From Novosphingobium sp. SG707 (lineage in GTDB: Bacteria > Pseudomonadota > Alphaproteobacteria > Sphingomonadales > Sphingomonadaceae): DNA of 64,000 nucleotides. How positions within the stretch are numbered: position 1 is the stretch's first letter; every line of letters starts with the position of its first letter. Location: the NCBI RefSeq assembly GCF_012275515.1, contig NZ_JAAZQL010000001.1:913006-977005 (forward strand), read 5' to 3'. The notes under the pieces are model-generated. The model worked only from the letters and a program-made list of their open reading frames with translations, had not been told where the DNA came from and ran no database searches. Below are positions 8,998 to 16,001 of this stretch, one piece after another. The position numbers and the translations under genes were made by a program.

Positions 8998-9900
8998 TCA
9001 GGCTTGCACAGGCTTGGCACCCACCCCGATCTCGGCCTGCAGCCATTCTCGGAACCGGCGGATTTTGGGCGTTCGGCGGCGATGTTCGGGATAGACGAGC
9101 CAATAGGCCGCGCCCAGACTGGACACCTGCGGAAAAAGTTTCACCAACCGGCGGTCCGACATGTCCTGATGCCAGAAAAATGGGGTCAGCATGGCCACGC
9201 CCTGTCCGGCCATCGCGGCATGGCCCTCATTCGCCTGCGAATCCATGCGCACGCCCTGCAGGGCGGGTTCGCCCACCTGCATCAGCCCGGCCTGCTGAAG
9301 CCAGCAGGTCCATGACGGATCATGCGGGCTGATTAGCGGCAGGCGCAGCAGATCCTCGGGGCGGATATGGCCGCCCTGATCGGCCAGAAAGCCGGGGCTG
9401 CACATGGGCGTAAAGTCCTGTTCGATCAGGCGGTGCGCGGCAAGATCAGGCCATGAGCCGTGCCCCAGCCGCACCGCCACATCCACCCCGTCGCCCGACA
9501 GATCGGCCAGCCCTTCCTGCATCAGCAGGCGGACGGCCATATCGGGATAGCGCATCTGAAACCGCCCGATCCGCCATGCCAGCCACGCATTGGCAAAGGT
9601 GGGCGTCGTCGAAATCGTCAGCGTGCTGTCATCATCGACGCGCATTTCGGCAAAACCGGCCTCGATCATGTCCAGCCCCTTGCCGATCCGCGAGGCGACG
9701 CGCCGCGCCGCATCGGTCAGGACCACGCGCTGGCGCTCGCGCCGAAACACCTGCTGGCCCAGATAGGTTTCTATCAGGCGGATCTGATGGCTGACGGCGG
9801 CCTGCGTCATGCCCAGTTCGCGCGCGGCGGCGGTGAAATTTTCGTGCCGCGCGGCCGCTTCAAACACGCGGACGGCGGCGAGAGGGGGGATCTTGCGCAT
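8998..9900 (-). CDS. LysR family transcriptional regulator (GcvA-like)
   Basis: This is a full-length LysR protein of 300 residues. The winged helix-turn-helix covers about residues 6-65 (PPLAAVRVFEAAARHENFTA, then AARELGMTQAAVSHQI). A periplasmic-binding-protein-like sensor domain follows. The form PPLxAVRVFEAAARHxxFT is typical of the GcvA subgroup. It sits directly upstream of the hglS-like gene on the same strand, so it may control that gene and possibly the adjacent ast operon. The inducer cannot be inferred. Confidence 0.9.
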   Translation of the reverse strand: MRKIPPLAAVRVFEAAARHENFTAAARELGMTQAAVSHQIRLIETYLGQQVFRRERQRVVLTDAARRVASRIGKGLDMIEAGFAEMRVDDDSTLTISTTPTFANAWLAWRIGRFQMRYPDMAVRLLMQEGLADLSGDGVDVAVRLGHGSWPDLAAHRLIEQDFTPMCSPGFLADQGGHIRPEDLLRLPLISPHDPSWTCWLQQAGLMQVGEPALQGVRMDSQANEGHAAMAGQGVAMLTPFFWHQDMSDRRLVKLFPQVSSLGAAYWLVYPEHRRRTPKIRRFREWLQAEIGVGAKPVQA

Positions 9901-10157
9901 GGGCGCATCATAAGCACAGCTAATGATGTCTGTCGATCATTTGGTTGGCCTGAAAGCGCCACGAATGGCACATCGGCATCACATTCTCCAAGGACACACG
10001 CCCATGCAACCTGCATCCCTCCCCTGCTCAGACCGGGGAAATTCCTTCTCCTTGCTCCCTTTGCAGAGCCTGTGGCTGGCTATGCTGCGCGTGTCCTCCG
10101 TCCATGTCCGCATCGCCTATGCCAGCCCATGGGACAGCCCGCGCCCATAGATCAGAC
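9901..10157. other. Spacer between LysR and MATE genes, no clear gene
   Basis: This stretch holds the LysR promoter side. An open frame of about 48 codons from an ATG at 10004, preceded by AAGGACA, is possible. Its protein has no recognisable motif, so I do not call it. Confidence 0.4.
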
Positions 10158-11471
10158 TTATAGGCTGCGCCGCAGCAGCGCGGGCACTGCCAGACCAAGC
10201 GCCAGCGCCCGATAGGCATAACTGGCCAGAAGCGCGAGCCATATCCCCGCATCACCCAGCGGCTTTAAGGCAAAATCGGTGAGCAGATAGAGGCCAAGGG
10301 CGACCACCGCCGCATTGCGCAAGGTCGCCCCGGCAATCGCGCCGATAAAAATGCCGTCCAGCAGCCAACTGGCCACGCCCACCAGAGGAACCGCCGCGCA
10401 ATAGGGCAGCATGGCATTGGCCAGCGCCCGGATCGAAGCATCATGGGTGAGGAAGGCGATGGCATCGCCGCCCACCAGAAGAATGGCGAGCGAAAACAAC
10501 AGCCCTCCGCCCAGAGAAAACTCCCCGGTCAGACGGATCGCGCGCAGCAGCGTGGCGCGCGAACGCGCCCCGATGGCCGCTCCCACCCGAGCCTCGGCGG
10601 TAAAGGCGAAACCGTCGAGGACGAAGGCGCTGATGCTGACCATCTGCATCAACACATGATTGGCCGCCAGCGGCACCGGCCCCAGCGCGGCGGCCGATCG
10701 GGTGAACCATGTAAAGATCGCCAGCAGGGCCAGTGTGCGCACCATAATATCGGCATTGACCACGACCAGCCGCCGCACCGCCGCCATATCAAGCAGCCGC
10801 GCTCGCCCGATCGCCCGCAATTGCCCGCGCCAGTCCGGCCCCAGCACGAGGGCGATGGCCACGATGCCGCCCGCCAAGGCGCTCCACTCGGCCAGCGTCG
10901 TGCCCAGCCCCACGCCACGCGCGCCCATGCCCAGTGCGCCGACAAAGAGCAGATCGAGGCCGATGTTCACCCCGTTCATCACCGCCTGCACGCCCAGCGC
11001 CAGTCGCGTCCGGCCGAGGCCCAGCAGCCAGCCATTGATCGCATAGAAACCCAGCGCCGCCGGGGCGCCCCAAAACCGCATGGTCAGAAAATCATGCGCC
11101 GCATCGCCCACGCCTGCCGGGGCGGACATCAACCTCAGACCGACCGGCACGATCACCGGCGAAAGCACCAACAGCATTATCCCCAACCCGAGCCCGAGCG
11201 CCAGAGAACGCAGGATGGTGGCGCAGACTTCCTGATCGTCCCGCGCCCCTTTGGCCTGCGCGGTGATGCCGGTCACGCCCATGCGCAGAAAGCCGAAGCT
11301 CCAGAAAACAAGATTGAGGATCGTCGCGCCCAGCGCCACCCCGCCCAGATTGCGCCCGTCGCTGAGCCGACCGATGACCGCGACATCGACCACGCTGACC
11401 AGCGGGACCAGCGCCTGCCCCAGAATGATCGGCCAGGCCTGCGCGAAAATGGCGCGTCTGGTGATGTCCAT
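10158..11471 (-). CDS. MATE family efflux transporter (DinF type)
   Basis: This 437-residue membrane protein has about twelve hydrophobic segments in two related halves. The N-terminus contains AQAWPIILGQALVPLVSVVD and IGRLSDGRNLGGVALG, resembling DinF-type MATE exporters that swap drugs or metabolites for H+ or Na+. I chose the ATG at 11471, four bases after the Lrp stop codon; a TTG at 11483 would add four residues. It is downstream of and probably co-transcribed with the Lrp/AsnC gene, so it may export amino acids or aromatic compounds; that is inference. Confidence 0.88.
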   Translation of the reverse strand: MDITRRAIFAQAWPIILGQALVPLVSVVDVAVIGRLSDGRNLGGVALGATILNLVFWSFGFLRMGVTGITAQAKGARDDQEVCATILRSLALGLGLGIMLLVLSPVIVPVGLRLMSAPAGVGDAAHDFLTMRFWGAPAALGFYAINGWLLGLGRTRLALGVQAVMNGVNIGLDLLFVGALGMGARGVGLGTTLAEWSALAGGIVAIALVLGPDWRGQLRAIGRARLLDMAAVRRLVVVNADIMVRTLALLAIFTWFTRSAAALGPVPLAANHVLMQMVSISAFVLDGFAFTAEARVGAAIGARSRATLLRAIRLTGEFSLGGGLLFSLAILLVGGDAIAFLTHDASIRALANAMLPYCAAVPLVGVASWLLDGIFIGAIAGATLRNAAVVALGLYLLTDFALKPLGDAGIWLALLASYAYRALALGLAVPALLRRSL

Positions 11472-11475
11472 CCCG

Positions 11476-11964
11476 TCAGCCAAGGGGCAGCGCCGTCGTA
11501 TATTTCGTCATCGAGAGCGCGAAATGCGAGGATGCCGCCCCCACGGCGGGATGTTCGAGCAAGGTATGCATCAGAAAACTCTCGTAATCGGCCACATCGG
11601 CCACGACAATGCGCAGCAGATAATCCCACTCGCCCGACATGGAGAAACATTCGACCACCTCGGGCCGAACGCGCACGAACTCCTCGAAGGGTCTGCGCCC
11701 TTCCTGCGCATGATGGCGCACGCGGATGTTGCAGAACACATTGACCCCGCGCCCGATCTTGTGCGGATCGACCAGCCGTACCGTCGCGGTCAGGATGCCC
11801 GCCGCCTCCAGCGCCTTGATCCGGCGCCAGCATGAGGCCGCCGAGGTGCCGACGCGCTCGCCCAGTTCGGCATGGCTGAGCGCGCCATCCTGTTGCAGCG
11901 CGTTGACGATTCGCAGGTCGATGGGATCAAGGCGATATTCCTGTTTCACGAATAATCGCTCCAT
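11476..11964 (-). CDS. Lrp/AsnC family transcriptional regulator
   Basis: The 162-residue protein has an N-terminal helix-turn-helix (LDPIDLRIVNALQQDG and LSHAELGERVGTSAASCWRR, residues about 12-46) and a C-terminal RAM ligand-binding domain (VRPEVVECFSMSGEWDYLL). It is divergent from phhA with a 79-base spacer that carries symmetric half-sites, so it probably senses an aromatic amino acid and controls phhAB and the MATE gene downstream of it. The effector is inferred from context only. Confidence 0.92.
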   Translation of the reverse strand: MERLFVKQEYRLDPIDLRIVNALQQDGALSHAELGERVGTSAASCWRRIKALEAAGILTATVRLVDPHKIGRGVNVFCNIRVRHHAQEGRRPFEEFVRVRPEVVECFSMSGEWDYLLRIVVADVADYESFLMHTLLEHPAVGAASSHFALSMTKYTTALPLG

Positions 11965-12010
11965 AGGATTTCTGTTTCAGAATTTTGGCAAAATGCCGGG
12001 ATTTTGAAAC
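11943..12010. promoter_or_regulatory. Phased GTTTCA half-sites, candidate Lrp operator
   Basis: GTTTCA occurs at 11943-11948 and 11974-11979, and its reverse TGAAAC at 12005-12010. Successive elements begin 31 bases apart, three helical turns. A further palindrome, ATTTTG G CAAAAT, sits at 11982-11994. Regular in-phase sites are what an Lrp-type octamer would wrap. The first site lies inside the regulator's 5' coding end. Confidence 0.5.
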
Positions 12011-12043
12011 ACAATCAAGCCAGGTTCGTGAGATAGTCTCACC

Positions 12044-12925
12044 ATGACGCATTATACCACCGTCAGGCCCCCGGAGGCCGCCCCGGACTGGACCATTCCG
12101 CAGGATTGGGAAAGGTACAGCGCGGACGAACATGCCATGTGGGACCACCTGTTCGAGCGCCAGACGCGGCTGCTGCCGGGGCGGGTGGCGCCGGCCTTTC
12201 TCGAAGGGCTGGACATTCTGCGCCTGTCGAAGCCGGGTATTCCCGATTTTGCCGAACTCAACGCCCGGTTGATGGATGCAACCGGATGGCAGGTGGTCGC
12301 GGTGCCGGGGCTGGTGCCCGATGCGGTGTTTTTCGACCATCTGGCCAATCGGCGTTTCGTGGCCGGGCGCTTTATCCGCACGCCCGAACAGATCGACTAT
12401 CTGGAAGAACCCGATATTTTCCACGATGTCTTTGGCCATGTCCCCCTGCTCGCCAACCCGGTCTTTGCCGATTACATGGAGGCCTATGGCCGGGGCGGGC
12501 AAAGGGCCGGAGAACTCGGCGCGATTGAGAGGTTGGCGCGGCTCTATTGGTACACGGTGGAATTCGGGCTGCTGCGCGGGGCCGACGGGCTGCAGATCTA
12601 TGGCGCGGGCATTGTTTCTTCTTTCAGCGAATCGATCTTCGCTCTCGATGATCCCTCGCCCAATCGGATTGCTTTCGACCTGCGGCGCGTGATGCGCACG
12701 CTTTACCGCATCGATGATTTCCAGCAGACCTATTTCGTGATCGACAGTTTCGAGGACCTGTTGCGCCAGACGGTCGAAAATGATTTCGCCCCGCTCTACC
12801 GCGCCTTGCAGGGGGCGAATGATATTGGCGCGGCCGATGTTCTGGACAGCGACCGGGTCGACCATCGCGGCACGCAGGATTATGCCCATGCCAAAGCCCT
12901 TTCAGCCGGAAAGCACAACGCATGA
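12044..12925 (+). CDS. phhA: Phenylalanine 4-monooxygenase
   Basis: PhhA hydroxylates phenylalanine to tyrosine using O2, Fe(II) and tetrahydropterin. The 293-residue length fits bacterial monodomain enzymes. The 2-His-1-Glu iron site is visible: His127 and His132 in PDIFHDVFGHVPLL and Glu173 in YWYTVEFGLL. The substrate and pterin region includes GAGIVSSFSE. The neighbour phhB regenerates the cofactor and overlaps its end by four bases, and the divergent Lrp/AsnC gene is the likely regulator. Confidence 0.96.
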   Translation: MTHYTTVRPPEAAPDWTIPQDWERYSADEHAMWDHLFERQTRLLPGRVAPAFLEGLDILRLSKPGIPDFAELNARLMDATGWQVVAVPGLVPDAVFFDHLANRRFVAGRFIRTPEQIDYLEEPDIFHDVFGHVPLLANPVFADYMEAYGRGGQRAGELGAIERLARLYWYTVEFGLLRGADGLQIYGAGIVSSFSESIFALDDPSPNRIAFDLRRVMRTLYRIDDFQQTYFVIDSFEDLLRQTVENDFAPLYRALQGANDIGAADVLDSDRVDHRGTQDYAHAKALSAGKHNA

Positions 12926-13203
12926 TGATGACCGAGCAAGCCATTCTTGACGCCCTGACAGATCTGCCGGGCTGGAGCTATGATGCGGCGCGCAAGGCGA
13001 TCCACCGCCGCATCATCCTCAAGGATTTCCCGCAGGCTCTGGCGCTGATGGTGCGGATCGGGGTTGAGGCGGAAAAGCGCGACCACCATCCCGAATGGAC
13101 CAATGTCTATAACCGGCTCGACATCTGGCTGACCACGCATGATGCGGGCGGGGTTTCCCGCCGCGATGTGGATCTGGCCGGGTGGATCAACGGCGTGATC
13201 TGA
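12922..13203 (+). CDS. phhB: Pterin-4a-carbinolamine dehydratase
   Basis: PhhB dehydrates the 4a-hydroxytetrahydropterin made by PhhA, recycling the cofactor. The 93-residue protein has the family core EAEKRDHHPEWTNVYNRL with the catalytic His pair, and the typical WLTTHDAGG near the C-terminus. Three tandem ATG codons occur at the start; the first overlaps the phhA TGA, giving tight translational coupling. The small size and fold match PCD/DCoH proteins. Confidence 0.95.
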   Translation: MMMTEQAILDALTDLPGWSYDAARKAIHRRIILKDFPQALALMVRIGVEAEKRDHHPEWTNVYNRLDIWLTTHDAGGVSRRDVDLAGWINGVI

Positions 13204-13215
13204 ACGGCAAGGCGC

Positions 13216-13243
13216 GCGCCCGGCGCAGGGGGCATCCGGGCGC
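13216..13243. terminator. GC-rich hairpin between convergent genes
   Basis: GCGCCCGG at 13216-13223 pairs perfectly with CCGGGCGC at 13236-13243 around a 12-base loop. It lies between the convergent phhB and the gene ending at 13258. There is no T-run, so it is at best a weak or factor-assisted terminator. Confidence 0.4.
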
Positions 13244-13257
13244 ACGCCATATCGCCG

Positions 13258-13857
13258 TCACTCGCCGTGGGGCTGGAACAGATCCTTGTAAAAGCCCTCG
13301 GTCCTGACCGTGATCTTGACCGGAACCTCGCCCTTGTTGCGGAAATACCAGCCATGGCGGCCTTCAAAGGGGGCGGTGAAATCGCCCTGCCCGCCGGTGC
13401 TGGCCAGTTCCTTCCAGTAATCGGTGAACTGCCCTTCTGCGGCATGTTCGACCTCACCATGCATTTCGGCCTTTACCGGGCCGCCGGTTGCGGTCCAGCG
13501 AAAGACGAAACTGTCGCCCTTGGCCATATGGGCCTTGATTTCCTGCCCGCTGTGCGGGGGCAGGGTGATGGTCATTTCATCCTGCCGCCATGGGGTGGCT
13601 CGCTCGATGGTCTGGCGGGTGGGCGTGGCCGATACCGCCGCATCGGCAGGCGCAGATGCGGGCTTTTCCGGAGCGCCGGCCACCATGCCCTTCAGCCCCA
13701 GCGCCGCCCCCGCCCCGGTCGGATCGATATTATATTCGGCGGGCAGCACGAACAGCGTAAGAATGGCCGCCGCCGCGATGCCCGCGCCCAGTGTGGCCTT
13801 GGCAAGACCCGAGGGCGAAGGGCGGATGGCGGCAGGTTCGATCATCGTCGTCATCAT
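13258..13857 (-). CDS. Membrane-anchored periplasmic protein beside HupE permease
   Basis: The 199-residue protein has a short cytoplasmic start, one membrane helix (about residues 18-38, ATLGAGIAAAAILTLFVL), a Pro/Ala-rich linker, and a periplasmic domain with FVFRWTATGG, KAEMHGEVEHA and HGWYFRNKGE. I recognise it only as the 'transmembrane anchor' type of protein often seen with HupE/UreJ permeases. Its ATG overlaps the permease stop as ATGA. It is the last gene of the DUF4198 operon. A role in metal handling is inferred from neighbours. Confidence 0.7.
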   Translation of the reverse strand: MMTTMIEPAAIRPSPSGLAKATLGAGIAAAAILTLFVLPAEYNIDPTGAGAALGLKGMVAGAPEKPASAPADAAVSATPTRQTIERATPWRQDEMTITLPPHSGQEIKAHMAKGDSFVFRWTATGGPVKAEMHGEVEHAAEGQFTDYWKELASTGGQGDFTAPFEGRHGWYFRNKGEVPVKITVRTEGFYKDLFQPHGE

Positions 13858-14573
13858 CAGGCCCCTTTTGCGAAATAGCCGGTCAACTGGTAACCGATCA
13901 GAACAAAGCCCGCCGTCATCAGCGCGGCATTGGCGAGAATAGCGCTCCGCCGGAAACTGTCGCTCAAGCGCCAGAGATTCATCAGCAGCAGGATGACGGT
14001 CAGCGCCATGAACTGGCCCATTTCCACCCCGATGTTGAAACTGACCAGATTGGCGAACATGCCGTCGCGCGCCAGAGTCAGCTCCTGAAGCTTTGTGGCC
14101 AAACCAAAGCCGTGAAAGAAGCCGAAGATCAGCACCGCCGCCTTGGGATTGGGGGCAAAGCCGAACCATGTGCGGAAACCGTTGAGATTGTCGATGGCCT
14201 TGTACACCACCGACAATCCGATGATCGCATCGATCAGGAACGGATTGGCGCGAATATCCAGCATCACGCCCAGCAGCAGCGTCGTGCTGTGCCCCAGCGC
14301 AAACAGCGTGACATAGGCCGCCACATCCTTCAGCCGATAGAGAAAGAAGATCACCCCGGCCAAAAACAGCAGATGGTCATAGCCAGTCACCATATGTTTG
14401 GCGCCCAGATACATGTAAGGAATGATGTTGACGCCCGAGGCCCCCTCGATAAACGCCTTGTCATTCTCGTTGACGCCATGGGCCATCGCGGACGAAGCCA
14501 GGGCGGCCAGCATCAGCCCGGTGAGCGGGAGCGTGACCCGTCTCACCGGTGAGGAATGGATCACGCTTTTCAT
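13857..14573 (-). CDS. HupE/UreJ family metal permease
   Basis: This 238-residue protein has a signal-like first helix and about seven hydrophobic segments. Motifs typical of the HupE/UreJ_2 family are present: HGVNENDKAFIE after the signal, GYDHLLFLAGV, LFALGHSTTL and FGFFHGFGLA. The conserved His and Asp residues suggest transport of Ni2+ or Co2+. It starts 12 bases after a small secreted protein gene and lies in a block downstream of nickel/cobalt efflux genes. Direction and metal are inferred. Confidence 0.83.
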   Translation of the reverse strand: MKSVIHSSPVRRVTLPLTGLMLAALASSAMAHGVNENDKAFIEGASGVNIIPYMYLGAKHMVTGYDHLLFLAGVIFFLYRLKDVAAYVTLFALGHSTTLLLGVMLDIRANPFLIDAIIGLSVVYKAIDNLNGFRTWFGFAPNPKAAVLIFGFFHGFGLATKLQELTLARDGMFANLVSFNIGVEMGQFMALTVILLLMNLWRLSDSFRRSAILANAALMTAGFVLIGYQLTGYFAKGA

Positions 14574-14585
14574 GATGCCCCGCCT

Positions 14586-14987
14586 TTAATTCGCCTGAAA
14601 ACTGGCGAAAATCTTGGCCCCCGATTTGTCGACCAGGGCGACGACCAGCTTGGCGCCTTTCGCGGGCTTGAAACCTGCGGCGCTCAGCTTGTTGGCGCCT
14701 GCCGGAACCAGCTTGGCCTCGGTCTTGGCCGTGCCTGCGGTCTGGGTCAGTTTGGCGGTGTAATTGGCCGCCATCACCGGCTCATCCTCCTCGGTCAGGT
14801 AAACGTCGACGCCCTTGGGCGTGGAAACCAGCTCGACCAGCGTTTCGCCCTGCATCTGCACCTGCCCGCCATGCTGGGGCTTCATGCTGCCATGGGCGAT
14901 GGCGATGCCGGGGATGGCGATACCGGGGATGGCGATACCGGGAAGGGCGGCAAGAGCAAAAGCAGCGGCAAAGAATTTCTTCGTCAT
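14586..14987 (-). CDS. Small secreted protein with repeat-encoded signal peptide
   Basis: The 133-residue protein begins MTKKFFAAAFALAAL, a signal peptide whose hydrophobic core is a five-residue repeat, GIAIP, encoded by 15-bp tandem repeats. The mature part begins near AHGSMKPQHGGQVQ and is a small beta-rich domain with VELVSTPKGVDVYL and KLVVALVDKSGA. The His/Met-containing start of the mature chain could bind metal. It sits between the DUF4198 and HupE genes and is probably a periplasmic partner. Family not recognised with certainty. Confidence 0.72.
   Translation of the reverse strand: MTKKFFAAAFALAALPGIAIPGIAIPGIAIAHGSMKPQHGGQVQMQGETLVELVSTPKGVDVYLTEEDEPVMAANYTAKLTQTAGTAKTEAKLVPAGANKLSAAGFKPAKGAKLVVALVDKSGAKIFASFQAN
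14901..14945. repeat. Three 15-bp tandem repeats in a signal peptide
   Basis: Units lie at 14901-14915, 14916-14930 and 14931-14945, of the form GGCGATRCCGGGGAT with few changes. The unit length is divisible by three, so copy changes would lengthen or shorten the signal peptide core by five residues without a frameshift. Confidence 0.8.
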
Positions 14988-15012
14988 GATGAAAACTCCT
15001 GACTGAAAGGGA

Positions 15013-15774
15013 TTATTCCGGCGCGTGGGGCAGGACGAAAGAGAGCGAGGAGCGATATTCGCTGTGATCGGCCTTCTTCGCATCATCGGCCGGGCCGACA
15101 TAGATCGCCATGATCACATTGATACCCTGATTGCGTAAGCGTATCGTGGCCGTGCCGTCGGGGCCGGTCTTGACGCCCGCCTCATCGGGATCGTTGACGT
15201 AATCGGACATGATCGTCGCGCCCGCTATCGGCTTGCCCTTATACATGGCCCGCACGGTGAAAGGTTCGCCCATCTTCTGCGGGATGGTGGTGGTCGCGGG
15301 GACGAGCTGCAACGTATGCCCCTCGATCAGCGGCACGGGCTTGGTCGGCATCTGCGTCAGATGGACGGCATATTTCCAATTATGCTCGGCCAGCGTGGCA
15401 TTGGGCACTTCGTCGCGGCCCTTGTTGTGCCATTCGCCATCGGGCGTCTTGGTCCACAGGCCATAGTCCATGGCGGCGGCCACAATGGCGACGGGTTCGT
15501 CACTGTCGACCACCGGCACAATGCCCGCGGTGCGCAAGGAAACCTTGACCGGCAGACCCTGCGCATCAAACCCCTTGACCGCATTGATCAGCGGCAGACG
15601 CTTGACCGCATCCAGATCATCGGCCCCCACCCCATAGACCAGCGCCAGTTGCCGCGCGCGTTGCGCAAACCAGATGCCATGGGCATCGGCCACCGGGGCC
15701 AGCGCGGTCAATCCCACCATCAGCCCCACCCCGAACAGGAGCTTGCGACCCGGCATTTTGCGAGAGGTAATCAT
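15013..15774 (-). CDS. DUF4198 periplasmic protein, nickel-associated
   Basis: This 253-residue protein has a signal peptide ending near PVADAHG and a DUF4198 layout: N-terminal HGIWFAQRARQLALVYG and a C-terminal Ig-like carrier domain with GKPIAGATIMSDY and TGPDGTATIRL. Some DUF4198 proteins (NikK-like) accompany nickel importers. The ATG at 15774 has GGGGAG 8 bases upstream; the reading frame stays open far upstream but that is the shadow of the pump gene. It is first in a four-gene block. The 227-base spacer to the pump gene carries a TATATA element near 15917 but no clear promoter. Confidence 0.8.
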   Translation of the reverse strand: MITSRKMPGRKLLFGVGLMVGLTALAPVADAHGIWFAQRARQLALVYGVGADDLDAVKRLPLINAVKGFDAQGLPVKVSLRTAGIVPVVDSDEPVAIVAAAMDYGLWTKTPDGEWHNKGRDEVPNATLAEHNWKYAVHLTQMPTKPVPLIEGHTLQLVPATTTIPQKMGEPFTVRAMYKGKPIAGATIMSDYVNDPDEAGVKTGPDGTATIRLRNQGINVIMAIYVGPADDAKKADHSEYRSSLSFVLPHAPE

Positions 15775-16001
15775 TGTCACGAACTCCCCGTTTTGCGGCA
15801 GTTTCGGGCCCTTTTCGCCCGTTGGTATGGACAGCTTATGGACAGTTTTGCGGGCCGGCTGCCGAATTTGCGCGCGCCACGGAATGCGGTCACAAATTTG
15901 CCATGCGGCGCGGCATATATAGCCGACGCCAAACCGCCCCGAATCCGGCCCGCGAAAGGCGGATGAAAGCGCGGTTGCGGACGGCCCGGCATCATGCTGT
16001 T

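Noticed and set aside
10004..10150. Small open frame beside the LysR gene
   Set aside because: It has a weak ribosome site but no recognisable motif and no conservation evidence.
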